The notes beneath the pieces are model-generated. The model did not search any database and was not told the DNA's origin. It worked only from the letters and a program-made list of their open reading frames with translations. The position numbers were made by a program, and so were the translations under genes. Positions 1 to 5,589 of a DNA stretch of 7,119 bases are shown here, one piece after another. Every line of letters begins with the position of its first letter. Within the stretch, counting starts at the first letter, position 1. The DNA comes from Polyangium sp. (in: bacteria) (GTDB lineage: Bacteria > Myxococcota_A > Polyangia > Palsa-1104): contig JANWLJ010000274.1 of assembly GCA_025450955.1 (NCBI GenBank), positions 1 through 7,119 of the forward strand, written 5' to 3'.

Positions 1-1809
1 CGCGTGGTGCACCTGCGCCTTGCCGAGCGGAGTCCGCGCGCCGCGCGCCTGTTTTTCGAGCACCTCGAGCAGCCGCGGCCACAGCCGATCGCGCCGGAGG
101 ATGCGATCGAGCGCGCGAAAAGCCGGCGCGTAGGTCGGGCTCTGATCGAGCGCGACCTCGAACGAGGCGATCGCGTCGTCGCGGCGCCCGAGCTTGCGCT
201 CGTAGATCCGGCCGATCCGATAGTAGGTGGCGGCGCGCTCGTCGGCGGTCTCGCACTGATCGAGCTGCCGGCCGTAGCAGGAGATCACCTCGAGCCAGCG
301 ACCGCCGCGATAGTGCAGGCGCCCTACCGCGCGCAAGGACACCTCGTTCGCGGGCTGGCGCTCGAGCACCGCGCCGTGAGCGGCGAGCGCCCGCTCCTCG
401 TGGCCGAGCCGCCCCTCGAGCACGCGCGCCATCCGGTGATAGGTGCCGATCAGATCGGCCTCGTCGTGAAGCAGGCCCGTGAGCTGCTCGAGCACCGCCA
501 CCAGCGGCTCCCACCTCTGCGCCGCCTCGAGCACGTGCGCGAGCAGCACGATCGGCCCGAGGTCGGGCGCGTCGATCCCGAGCGCCTCGCGCATCGCCGC
601 CGCCGCCTTCTCGGCGTTCGGCACCCGGTCGCGCCACAGCCGCCCCGCCTCCTGCTTGAGCAGGCGCGTGAGCGCCGGATCGCGGGTCGCCTGCGCCTGC
701 CGGTCATAGAGCGCGACCACGTCGCTCCACCGCTCTTCCCGACGGTAAAGTCGATCGAGCGCGTCGAACGCCGCGCGCTGACCGGGCGCCAGATCGAAGG
801 AGCGCTCGTAGAGCCGCACCGACTCCGCCAGATCGCCGATGCGCCGCTCGACCAGCTCGGCGACCTCGTAGTAGCGCTCGGCGCGCCGCACCGGATCGGC
901 GATCTTCTCCGCCTCGCGCAGATCCATCTCGGCCAGATCGCCGAACCGCTCGGTCGATCGATAAAGCGCGCCGAGCGCCTGCAAGGTCGGCAGAGGAGTC
1001 GGCACCGCCTCGAGGGCGGCGCGGTAGGCGGCGACCGCGTCGTCGACCCGGCCGAGGTTGCTCTCGTGCACCTCGCCGATGCGGAAATAGAGATCGGCGC
1101 GCTCTTCCGGATCGCGGGTGAGCGGCAGCTCGGCGAGATAGACCTCGACGAGCTCGCGCCAGCGGCCGGTCGACTCGAGCACCGCCGACAGCTTGCGCAG
1201 CGGCGCCACCTCGTCGGGGGTCGCCTGCGCGGCGCGACGAAACGCGGCCACCGCGCCCTCGGCGTCGGCGAGCCGCTCCCAATAGAGATCGCCGGCGCGC
1301 TCGCACAGCCTTCGCACCGTGCGCGGCTCGCCGACCAGCTCGGCCTCGGACATGAGGGTGCGGGCGAGCCCGACCCAGTCCTCCTGCTGCAGCGCCAGCG
1401 ACTCTTGCGAGATCGCCGCCGGCAGGTTGGCCGGCTCGTCGATGAGCGCGATCTTGTAGGAGGCGCGCGCCGCCGACGGATTGTTGAGCGCGATCTCCTG
1501 GATGAGCCCGGCCGAGTGGCGCAGCATCGAGCGGTGCTCGACGTCGACGGTGGCGTCGGCCATCGCCGCGCACGCCTGGACCAGCCGGTCCCACTCCTTT
1601 TCGGCGTGATAGATCTGCCCGAGCGCCTCGAGCACGCCGGCGTGGGCGGGATCGATCTCGCGCGCCTCTTCGAGCGCCTGGCGCGCCGCGCCGCGATCGC
1701 CGCGCACCAATTCTTCGACGGTGGCGATCTCGAGCAGGAGCGCCACCCGCTCGCGCGGATCCCCGACCTGCGGCAGCTCCGAGCGCATGAGCGTGAGCGC
1801 GCGCGGCCA
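1..1809 (-). repeat. Tandem 72-residue (216-bp) double-TPR units, eight complete plus one partial
   Basis: The aromatic anchor codons of the TPR gene have low coordinates 1807, 1591, 1375, 1159, 943, 727, 511, 295 and 79, each exactly 216 bp from the next. The anchor is Trp in all but the unit at 943, where it is Phe. A further Trp at 2026 lies 219 bp away and probably begins a degenerate first unit. The similarity is at the protein level (anchor, D-P/R-A pair, L-G-x-x-D-D-A segment, A-L-x-x-x-P, L-Y-x-x-x-x-R). At the DNA level the units are diverged, so this is an old repeat and not a recent tandem duplication. Confidence 0.85.
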
Positions 1810-2343
1810 CTGGCGGGCGCCGATCGCCTCGCGGCGGCTGAGCATCGCGATCCAGCGATCGCGGGCCAGCTCGGCGGCCGCTTGCAACGACGCCGCGGCC
1901 TGCGGCGCGTCGCCGAGCACCGACGAGGCGAGCGCCGCGATCGCGCCATGCAGGAGCGCCGCGCGGGTCGGATCGCGCGGACGCCAGGCCTCGGCCTCGC
2001 GCTCGAGCGCCGCCACTTCATTGCGCCAGAGATCGACCCCGGTCGGAGTCCGGCGCGGCTCGGCGCGGGGCTCGGACTTCGCGGCGTCGGGCGTCGACGA
2101 CTGGCGGGCGCGCCCCGAATGTCCCGGCGGCGGCGGAGGCGGCGGCGCGGTGGTGCGCCTCGGGCGCGGCGGCGGCGGCGGCACCCGCTGAAGCCCCGGC
2201 GCGGGCGACGGGCTCATCGCAGGCGGCGGCGGCGCGGCGCGCAAGGGCATCGCGGTCTGCGCCGTGTCGGGCTCGATCTCGAACGCAGGCTCCTCGGGTG
2301 GCAGCCGGGGCGGCTTGCCCGGATCAGGCATTTTCTCGGGCAT
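1..2343 (-). CDS. Large TPR-repeat protein, partial (C-terminus beyond left edge)
   Basis: At least 781 residues, with no stop before the left edge. There is no signal peptide or membrane segment, so it is probably a cytoplasmic scaffold; the partner is unknown. Residues 1 to about 100 are Pro/Arg-rich and probably disordered, with runs of five (55-59) and seven (67-73) prolines. From Trp106 onward the protein is helical TPR. A Trp (Phe once) recurs at residues 179, 251, 323, 395, 467, 539, 611, 683 and 755, exactly 72 residues apart. Each unit reads roughly W-x-x-L-V, D-P-x-x-R-A, L-Y-x-R-I-G-E, L-G-x-x-D-D-A, A-L-E-x-x-P, then A-L-x-x-L-Y, which is two TPRs. This frame was chosen over the other minus frames because they give Arg/Ser- or Gly/Arg-rich nonsense. 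The ATG at 2343 directly abuts GAGGAGG; the in-frame ATG at 2331 has better spacing (12 bases) and may be the true start. TPR identity is secure; function is not inferable. Confidence 0.88.
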   Translation of the reverse strand, partial: MPEKMPDPGKPPRLPPEEPAFEIEPDTAQTAMPLRAAPPPPAMSPSPAPGLQRVPPPPPRPRRTTAPPPPPPPGHSGRARQSSTPDAAKSEPRAEPRRTPTGVDLWRNEVAALEREAEAWRPRDPTRAALLHGAIAALASSVLGDAPQAAASLQAAAELARDRWIAMLSRREAIGARQWPRALTLMRSELPQVGDPRERVALLLEIATVEELVRGDRGAARQALEEAREIDPAHAGVLEALGQIYHAEKEWDRLVQACAAMADATVDVEHRSMLRHSAGLIQEIALNNPSAARASYKIALIDEPANLPAAISQESLALQQEDWVGLARTLMSEAELVGEPRTVRRLCERAGDLYWERLADAEGAVAAFRRAAQATPDEVAPLRKLSAVLESTGRWRELVEVYLAELPLTRDPEERADLYFRIGEVHESNLGRVDDAVAAYRAALEAVPTPLPTLQALGALYRSTERFGDLAEMDLREAEKIADPVRRAERYYEVAELVERRIGDLAESVRLYERSFDLAPGQRAAFDALDRLYRREERWSDVVALYDRQAQATRDPALTRLLKQEAGRLWRDRVPNAEKAAAAMREALGIDAPDLGPIVLLAHVLEAAQRWEPLVAVLEQLTGLLHDEADLIGTYHRMARVLEGRLGHEERALAAHGAVLERQPANEVSLRAVGRLHYRGGRWLEVISCYGRQLDQCETADERAATYYRIGRIYERKLGRRDDAIASFEVALDQSPTYAPAFRALDRILRRDRLWPRLLEVLEKQARGARTPLGKAQVHHA

Positions 2344-2368
2344 CCTCCTCGGCCCAGCTCCTCGGAGG
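2344..2368 (-). promoter_or_regulatory. TPR-gene Shine-Dalgarno with a possible occluding hairpin
   Basis: The leader carries GAGGAGG (2344-2350) just before the ATG at 2343. Upstream in the same leader, CCTCC (2364-2368) is exactly complementary to GGAGG (2344-2348), with 15 bases between them. Folding would hide the ribosome binding site. The SD is clear; that the hairpin controls translation is inference. A second purine patch, GAGGAG (2358-2363), lies further upstream. Confidence 0.4.
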
Positions 2369-2395
2369 CACCCCGCCTCGGCTGGCCGTGCCGAC

Positions 2396-2424
2396 ATCAT
2401 ACTCGATCGAACGCGGCAGGTCAC
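2396..2424 (-). promoter_or_regulatory. Candidate sigma70-type promoter of the TPR gene
   Basis: On the minus strand GTGACC (2419-2424, four of six matches to TTGACA) is followed after 17 bases by TATGAT (2396-2401, five of six matches to TATAAT). Transcription would start near 2389, giving a leader of about 45 bases before the ATG at 2343. This argues against using the in-frame ATG-ATG at 2395-2400, which would overlap the -10 box. Motif match only; no experimental support. Confidence 0.45.
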
Positions 2425-2482
2425 CGTCGGCACCCGCCTTATCCGGGGCCCGCCCGAGGTGGCGCGGGCCGCGCGCGCGGTG

Positions 2483-2498
2483 TACCCTCCCGGCGCCG
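2483..2498 (+). promoter_or_regulatory. Possible -10 element for a leaderless MFS transcript
   Basis: No purine-rich SD precedes the ATG at 2499; the bases just before it are pyrimidine- and GC-rich. TACCCT (2483-2488, four of six to TATAAT) ends 10 bases before the ATG, so transcription would begin within a few bases of the start codon. No convincing -35 box is seen 16-18 bases upstream. This is a suggestion from spacing and one weak hexamer. Confidence 0.22.
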
Positions 2499-3734
2499 AT
2501 GCGCCTCAGACGCGGCCCCCATCCCCTTCTCTTCTTCGTGCTCATTCTTCCCTACGGCGCGTCCTTCGGGTACGTGTCGGTCGCGCTGCCCTATATCGCG
2601 CGGCAGCACGGGATCGAGGTCTCGGCGATCGGCGCGGTGATCGCCGCCGCATTCATCCCGCACGCGATCAAGTTTCTCTGGGCGCCGGTGGTCGACACCA
2701 CGCTCGACCGTCGCCGCTGGTATGTGATCGCGCTCGCGCTGGTGGCGCTCGGGACACTCGCGACCGCGGCGATGCCGATCCATCGGAACACGCTCGGCGC
2801 ACTCGAAGCGGTGGTGGTGATCTCGCAGATCGGCCTCACCCTGCTCGGCATGTCGTGCGAGAGCTTCCTCGGCCACGCGGTCCCCGACGAGGAGAAGGGC
2901 ACCGCCGCGGGCTGGTATCAGGCGGGAAACTTCGTCGGCCTCGGGGTCGGCGGCGGCGCGGCGCTCTGGCTGTCGCAGCACCTGCCCGCCGGCTGGATGG
3001 TGGGCGCGATCGTCGCCACCGTCATGCTGGTCTGCGCCTTCGCGCTTCTCGGCATGCCCGAGCCGACTGCGCATGAGCCCAAGGAGTCTCCCCACCTCGT
3101 CCAAGCGATGCGCGCGCTCGGACGCGATCTATGGAAGCTGGCCAGCTCGCGGCGCGGCCTGACCGGGCTCATCATCTGCCTCTCGCCGGTCGGCGCCGGC
3201 GCGGTCAGCAACTACTTCGCTGCGCTCGCCGACGGCTGGCACGCCTCGGCCGGCACCGTCGAGCTGGTCACCGGCGTCCTCGGCGGCGTGGTCTCCGGAG
3301 TCGGCTGCATGGCCGGCGGTTGGCTCGCCGATCGAATGAGCCGCCGCCTCTCGTACGGGCTGGCTGGCGCGTTTACCGCCGCGACCGCGCTGGCGATGGC
3401 GCTCTCGCCGCGCGCCGCCTGGTCCTACGTGGTCTTCTCGCTCGTCTATCAGTTCTTCAACGGCGTCGCGTTCGCCGCCTTCTCCGGCTTCGTGCTCGAG
3501 ACCATCGGACGCGGCGCGGTGGCGACCAAGTACAACATCTTCGCGTCGCTGGTGAACCTGGCGATCACCTACGCGACCCGGCTCGACGGCGCCGCCCACC
3601 ATCGCTGGGGCGCGACCGGCCTGCTCTACACCGACGCGGCGATCACCGTGGCCGGGATTGTGGTGCTGCTGGTGATGGTGGTGCTCGTGCGCCCGGAACC
3701 GGCGGAGAAGCCGGCGAGCGCTTCAGCGGGTTGA
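2499..3734 (+). CDS. MFS transporter, AmpG/PAT-like
   Basis: 411-residue inner-membrane protein with about twelve hydrophobic segments, the usual MFS size. A short basic N-terminus (MRLRRG) precedes TM1 (about 10-30). Residues 58-75 contain K-F-L-W-A-P-V-V-D followed by D-R-R-R-W, the TM2-3 loop motif typical of AmpG-like (muropeptide permease) and acetyl-CoA transporter (PAT) MFS members. A second loop motif, G-G-W-L-A-D-R-M-S-R-R, lies at 273-283 in the other half, and a hydrophilic central loop at about 186-217. The substrate cannot be read from sequence; muropeptide or another small-molecule import would be an extrapolation. The frame is open upstream to an ATG at 2298, but that 67-residue extension is Arg/Pro/Ser-rich and crosses the divergent promoter, so I start at 2499, where the hydrophobic profile begins. 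No SD is visible. It diverges from the TPR gene and converges with the protease gene. Confidence 0.88.
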   Translation: MRLRRGPHPLLFFVLILPYGASFGYVSVALPYIARQHGIEVSAIGAVIAAAFIPHAIKFLWAPVVDTTLDRRRWYVIALALVALGTLATAAMPIHRNTLGALEAVVVISQIGLTLLGMSCESFLGHAVPDEEKGTAAGWYQAGNFVGLGVGGGAALWLSQHLPAGWMVGAIVATVMLVCAFALLGMPEPTAHEPKESPHLVQAMRALGRDLWKLASSRRGLTGLIICLSPVGAGAVSNYFAALADGWHASAGTVELVTGVLGGVVSGVGCMAGGWLADRMSRRLSYGLAGAFTAATALAMALSPRAAWSYVVFSLVYQFFNGVAFAAFSGFVLETIGRGAVATKYNIFASLVNLAITYATRLDGAAHHRWGATGLLYTDAAITVAGIVVLLVMVVLVRPEPAEKPASASAG

Positions 3735-3740
3735 AGCGTT
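3717..3740. terminator. Hairpin between convergent genes, candidate bidirectional terminator
   Basis: CGCTTCA (3719-3725) and TGAAGCG (3732-3738) form a perfect 7-bp stem with a 6-base loop (GCGGGT). The stem extends outward by a G-T wobble (3718/3739) and an A-T pair (3717/3740). It contains the transporter stop codon (3732-3734) and ends 3 bp from the protease stop (3744-3746). No T-run follows on either strand, so it is not a textbook intrinsic terminator. Its position in a 9-bp convergent gap supports a role in ending both transcripts. Confidence 0.4.
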
Positions 3741-3743
3741 ACT

Positions 3744-4871
3744 TCAGATGCGGCGGCGGCGACGGGAGACCAGCGCGCCGAGCCCGAAGAGCACGAACAG
3801 GAGCGCGGCCGCGCTGCTTCCAGCCGAGCCGCCCATCGAGCAGCCCGAGCTCATGATGCGCCCGCCGGTGCCATTGCCACTGCCGCTGCCGTTGCCGGTG
3901 TCGCCGCCGCCCGAGCCCACGCCGCCCGTGCCGGCGTCGTCGGTGTTGCCGTTATTGTTGTTGTTCACGCCGCCGTCGGTCGAGCCGACCCCGGTCGGGC
4001 CGCTCGAGGCCATATCGACGGACCCGAGGTTCCCCGGTCCGGTGCCGCCGTCGGTGCTGGTGTTGCCGTTGCCGTTGCCATTTCCGTTGCCGGTGTTGGG
4101 ATCGAACTTGGCGATGTAGGGATCGACGAACGGCACCGCGACGGTGTCGACGCGCGTGTCGGTCGAGCTCGGGTCGCCGTTGCAGCCCTGCGGTCCGAAC
4201 GAGGTGATGCCCGCGATCACCTCCTTGCCCGAGAGCGTGAGGAACGCCGGGCCGCCCGAGTCGCCTTCGCAGGTGCCCTTCTGCCCGGTGCCGAACTCGA
4301 TGAAGTTCGAGTCGTAGTCGATGAGCGGCGTCGAGGTCTGGCGCTTGGTGCCCGCCGACGTGCCCTGCTGATCGCTTCCCGAGTCGATCCCGTAGCCGAC
4401 CAGCCGCAGCGCCTGTCCATCATCGGACTGGGTGAGCGCGGTGCGGTTCATCGCCAGCGGCGTGACGGTGGTCGGCTGCGCGAGGATCGCCACCGCCACG
4501 TCCTGCCCGCCTTGGAGCTGGTTGGGATCGAAGTTCATGTTGTAGTGGGTCTCCGAAACCTTGATCCACTTCGACGCGTCCTGGCCTTCGGATCCGTTGA
4601 CGTCGCTGCCGAAGAAGACGTCGAACGACTGCACCTGCCCGACGGTGTCGGGATCGACGCAGTGAGCGGCGGTCATCACCACGTGCGGCGAGACGATCTC
4701 GGCGCTGCACAGCGAGTAGCCGCCTTGCACCGTCGCCTGCAAGAGCACGACGCCCGGATCGCCGGTGTCGTTGGTGCCGCCGATGATCGGGCTCGACTGC
4801 GAGTGGATGAAGCTCGGCTGCGGCGCGCACGCCGCAAAGAAGAGGATCGAAACCACGCCGGCGATTTTCAT
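3744..4871 (-). CDS. Secreted trypsin-fold (S1 family) serine protease with MYXO-CTERM anchor
   Basis: 375 residues. The N-terminal export signal ends in F-F-A-A-C (Cys15), a lipobox-like site. A short propeptide leads to I-I-G-G (29-32), the classical S1 activation site. Catalytic triad: His70 in T-A-A-H-C, Asp124 in D-V-A-V-A-I-L, Ser205 in G-D-S-G-G-P. Cysteines 55/71 and 201/230 match conserved S1 disulfides. The position equivalent to chymotrypsin 189 is Gly199, so trypsin-like Lys/Arg preference is not expected. Residues 259-338 are a Gly/Asn/Ser/Asp linker. The end is S-S-G-C-S-M-G-G (341-348), a hydrophobic helix (about 354-368) and R-R-R-R-R-I, a MYXO-CTERM signal; in Myxococcota such proteins are cut near the Cys and surface-anchored by myxosortase. 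The start at 4871 has GAGG 8 bases upstream and puts the signal peptide at the N-terminus; the in-frame ATG at 4916 adds 15 residues that do not look like an export signal. Natural substrate unknown. Confidence 0.93.
   Translation of the reverse strand: MKIAGVVSILFFAACAPQPSFIHSQSSPIIGGTNDTGDPGVVLLQATVQGGYSLCSAEIVSPHVVMTAAHCVDPDTVGQVQSFDVFFGSDVNGSEGQDASKWIKVSETHYNMNFDPNQLQGGQDVAVAILAQPTTVTPLAMNRTALTQSDDGQALRLVGYGIDSGSDQQGTSAGTKRQTSTPLIDYDSNFIEFGTGQKGTCEGDSGGPAFLTLSGKEVIAGITSFGPQGCNGDPSSTDTRVDTVAVPFVDPYIAKFDPNTGNGNGNGNGNTSTDGGTGPGNLGSVDMASSGPTGVGSTDGGVNNNNNGNTDDAGTGGVGSGGGDTGNGSGSGNGTGGRIMSSGCSMGGSAGSSAAALLFVLFGLGALVSRRRRRI
4062..4091 (-). repeat. Hexanucleotide repeat coding for (Gly-Asn)5 in the protease linker
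   Basis: Five units of GTTGCC (plus-strand reading), of which the fourth is ATTTCC and the rest are perfect. They encode residues 261-270 of the protease as alternating Gly and Asn. Six-base units preserve the frame, so copy changes would lengthen or shorten the linker without breaking the protein. A related imperfect series sits at about 3874-3897 (Gly-Asn/Gly-Ser codons), and an Asn run at residues 303-307. Confidence 0.8.
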
Positions 4872-4879
4872 GTGCGCCG

Positions 4880-4883
4880 CCTC
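4880..4883 (-). promoter_or_regulatory. Ribosome binding site deciding the protease start
   Basis: GAGG on the minus strand lies 8 bases before the ATG at 4871. The next in-frame ATG upstream (4916) has no comparable purine patch at the right distance, so this site supports the shorter, signal-peptide-first protein. Confidence 0.55.
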
Positions 4884-4999
4884 GTGCAACCGCGACGCCG
4901 ACGTGACCCGCGACACGCGTACATGTCGTGGCAGGTATGAGCGGCTCCTAACTCGACGGAAATTCAGCGTGAGCGAGGCTGGACGATCGTGTGCAACCT

Positions 5000-5031
5000 C
5001 GGAGAGCGGGTCGTGGAGACTCGACTCTCCG
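5000..5031. other. Inverted repeat in the 244-bp gap between the DUF3617 and protease genes
   Basis: The gap 4872-5115 holds no gene I can support. CGGAGAG (5000-5006) and CTCTCCG (5025-5031) form a 7-bp stem with an 18-base loop. An alternative 5-bp stem (5015-5019 with 5026-5030) competes with it. It lies about 85 bases downstream of the DUF3617 stop on that gene's strand and upstream of the protease gene, so it could be a weak terminator or leader structure. There is no T-run. Confidence 0.25.
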
Positions 5032-5115
5032 TGGCGGGATGGGGATCGGCGCGTGGCCGGGCGACACGCAAACGATCGGCGGCAGCGGGGGCGCCGGCAC
5101 CGCAGCGATCGCGCG

Positions 5116-5550
5116 CTACGAGCAGTCGCCGGTGCGCTTGCCGCTCACGTGCTCGGTCATGTCGTGCGGCTGGCCGTTCGGATCGGTGAGCTTCATCTGA
5201 ATGGTCCCGTGATAGGTGTCGTGCGAAAAGATCATCTCGCCGGTGCCGCTGCCGGCGCCGTGCTGGCCTTTGCAGACCATCGACCAGCTCACTTTATTGC
5301 CGACCTCTTTGAGGTTGCTGATCTGGCAGTCCTTGTTTTTTTGGTTCTGCGCGATGAGCTCCTTCGGATCCTTGACGTCCTCGGGCATCAGGCACTTCGA
5401 CGCGGTCTGCGGCGGCATCTTGAACGGCATCCCCGTCATCTCGACGGTGACCGTCACCTGCCACATGCCCGGCATCATCAATTTCTGACTCGCGTAGCCG
5501 ATGACCGGAATGAGCAGCAGGGCTGCCAGGACAACCAGAAGCTTCTTCAT
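5116..5550 (-). CDS. Exported DUF3617 family protein
   Basis: 144 residues, typical for the family. M-K-K followed by a hydrophobic stretch (4-18) and Y-A-S at 19-21 form a Sec signal peptide, so the mature part is periplasmic or outside. The mature protein opens with P-G-M-W-Q-V-T-V-T-V-E-M (27-38), the hallmark start of DUF3617, then K-C-L-M-P-E-D (52-58), W-S-M-V-C (89-93), a Gly/Ser stretch, Y-H-G-T (113-116) and a terminal G-K-R-T-G-D-C (137-143). The four cysteines (53, 75, 93, 143) could form two disulfides. The family has no established biochemical role, so none is claimed. The frame stays open far upstream through the antisense of the kinase and TRAP genes, but the SD (GGAGG, 8 bases before the ATG at 5550) and the signal peptide fix the start. 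Monocistronic as far as seen; divergent from the kinase. Confidence 0.92.
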   Translation of the reverse strand: MKKLLVVLAALLLIPVIGYASQKLMMPGMWQVTVTVEMTGMPFKMPPQTASKCLMPEDVKDPKELIAQNQKNKDCQISNLKEVGNKVSWSMVCKGQHGAGSGTGEMIFSHDTYHGTIQMKLTDPNGQPHDMTEHVSGKRTGDCS

Positions 5551-5558
5551 CTTTCGAT

Positions 5559-5563
5559 CCTCC
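5559..5563 (-). promoter_or_regulatory. Ribosome binding site fixing the DUF3617 start
   Basis: GGAGG on the minus strand, 8 bases before the ATG at 5550. It rules out the much longer reading frame that runs through the antisense of the kinase gene. Confidence 0.75.
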
Positions 5564-5573
5564 GCTTGGGGGG

Positions 5574-5582
5574 AGTATCCTA
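5574..5582. promoter_or_regulatory. Overlapping back-to-back -10 boxes, candidate bidirectional promoter
   Basis: Only 39 bp (5551-5589) separate the divergent DUF3617 and kinase starts. On the plus strand TATCCT (5576-5581, four of six to TATAAT) ends 8 bases before the kinase ATG, implying a nearly leaderless transcript. On the minus strand TAGGAT (5577-5582, four of six) overlaps it and would start transcription near 5570, leaving a leader of about 20 bases with the GGAGG site. No good -35 boxes are found on either side. The kinase's only purine patch, GGGGGGAG (5568-5575), is 14 bases from its ATG, which is long for an SD. Confidence 0.3.
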
Positions 5583-5589
5583 TCTTGCG

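Noticed and set aside
450..2021. Minus-strand open frames at 450-2021 and 704-1810 inside the TPR region.
   Set aside because: They are out-of-frame readings rich in Arg/Ser or Gly/Arg. The correct frame (codons starting at positions 1, 4, 7...) carries the regular TPR pattern.
4..2640. An 878-residue plus-strand open frame opposite the TPR gene.
   Set aside because: It is codon-aligned antisense of the TPR gene. Stops there require TTA, CTA or TCA codons in the sense gene, which are avoided in this GC-rich DNA. Its translation is rich in Arg, His and Pro with no recognisable domain, while the minus strand gives clean TPR units.
3748..4119. Plus-strand Pro/Leu-rich open frame of 123 residues opposite the protease tail.
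   Set aside because: It is the antisense of the Gly/Asn-rich linker and anchor; the low complexity comes from the simple repeats. No SD or homology is apparent.
4911..4928. Short inverted repeat CGACA/TGTCG upstream of the protease gene as an operator.
   Set aside because: Only five paired bases per arm, and the interior is not symmetric. This is expected by chance in GC-rich sequence, and no promoter elements could be placed around it.
4872..5115. Small open frames in the gap between the DUF3617 and protease genes.
   Set aside because: The predicted peptides are Arg/Ala/Ser-rich, lack SD sites, and overlap the DUF3617 gene on the opposite strand. No RNA gene was recognised.
4765..5589. Upstream extension of the kinase frame.
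   Set aside because: It would read through the antisense of the protease N-terminus, the 244-bp gap and the antisense of DUF3617. The kinase glycine loop begins about 18 residues after the ATG at 5590, as is normal.
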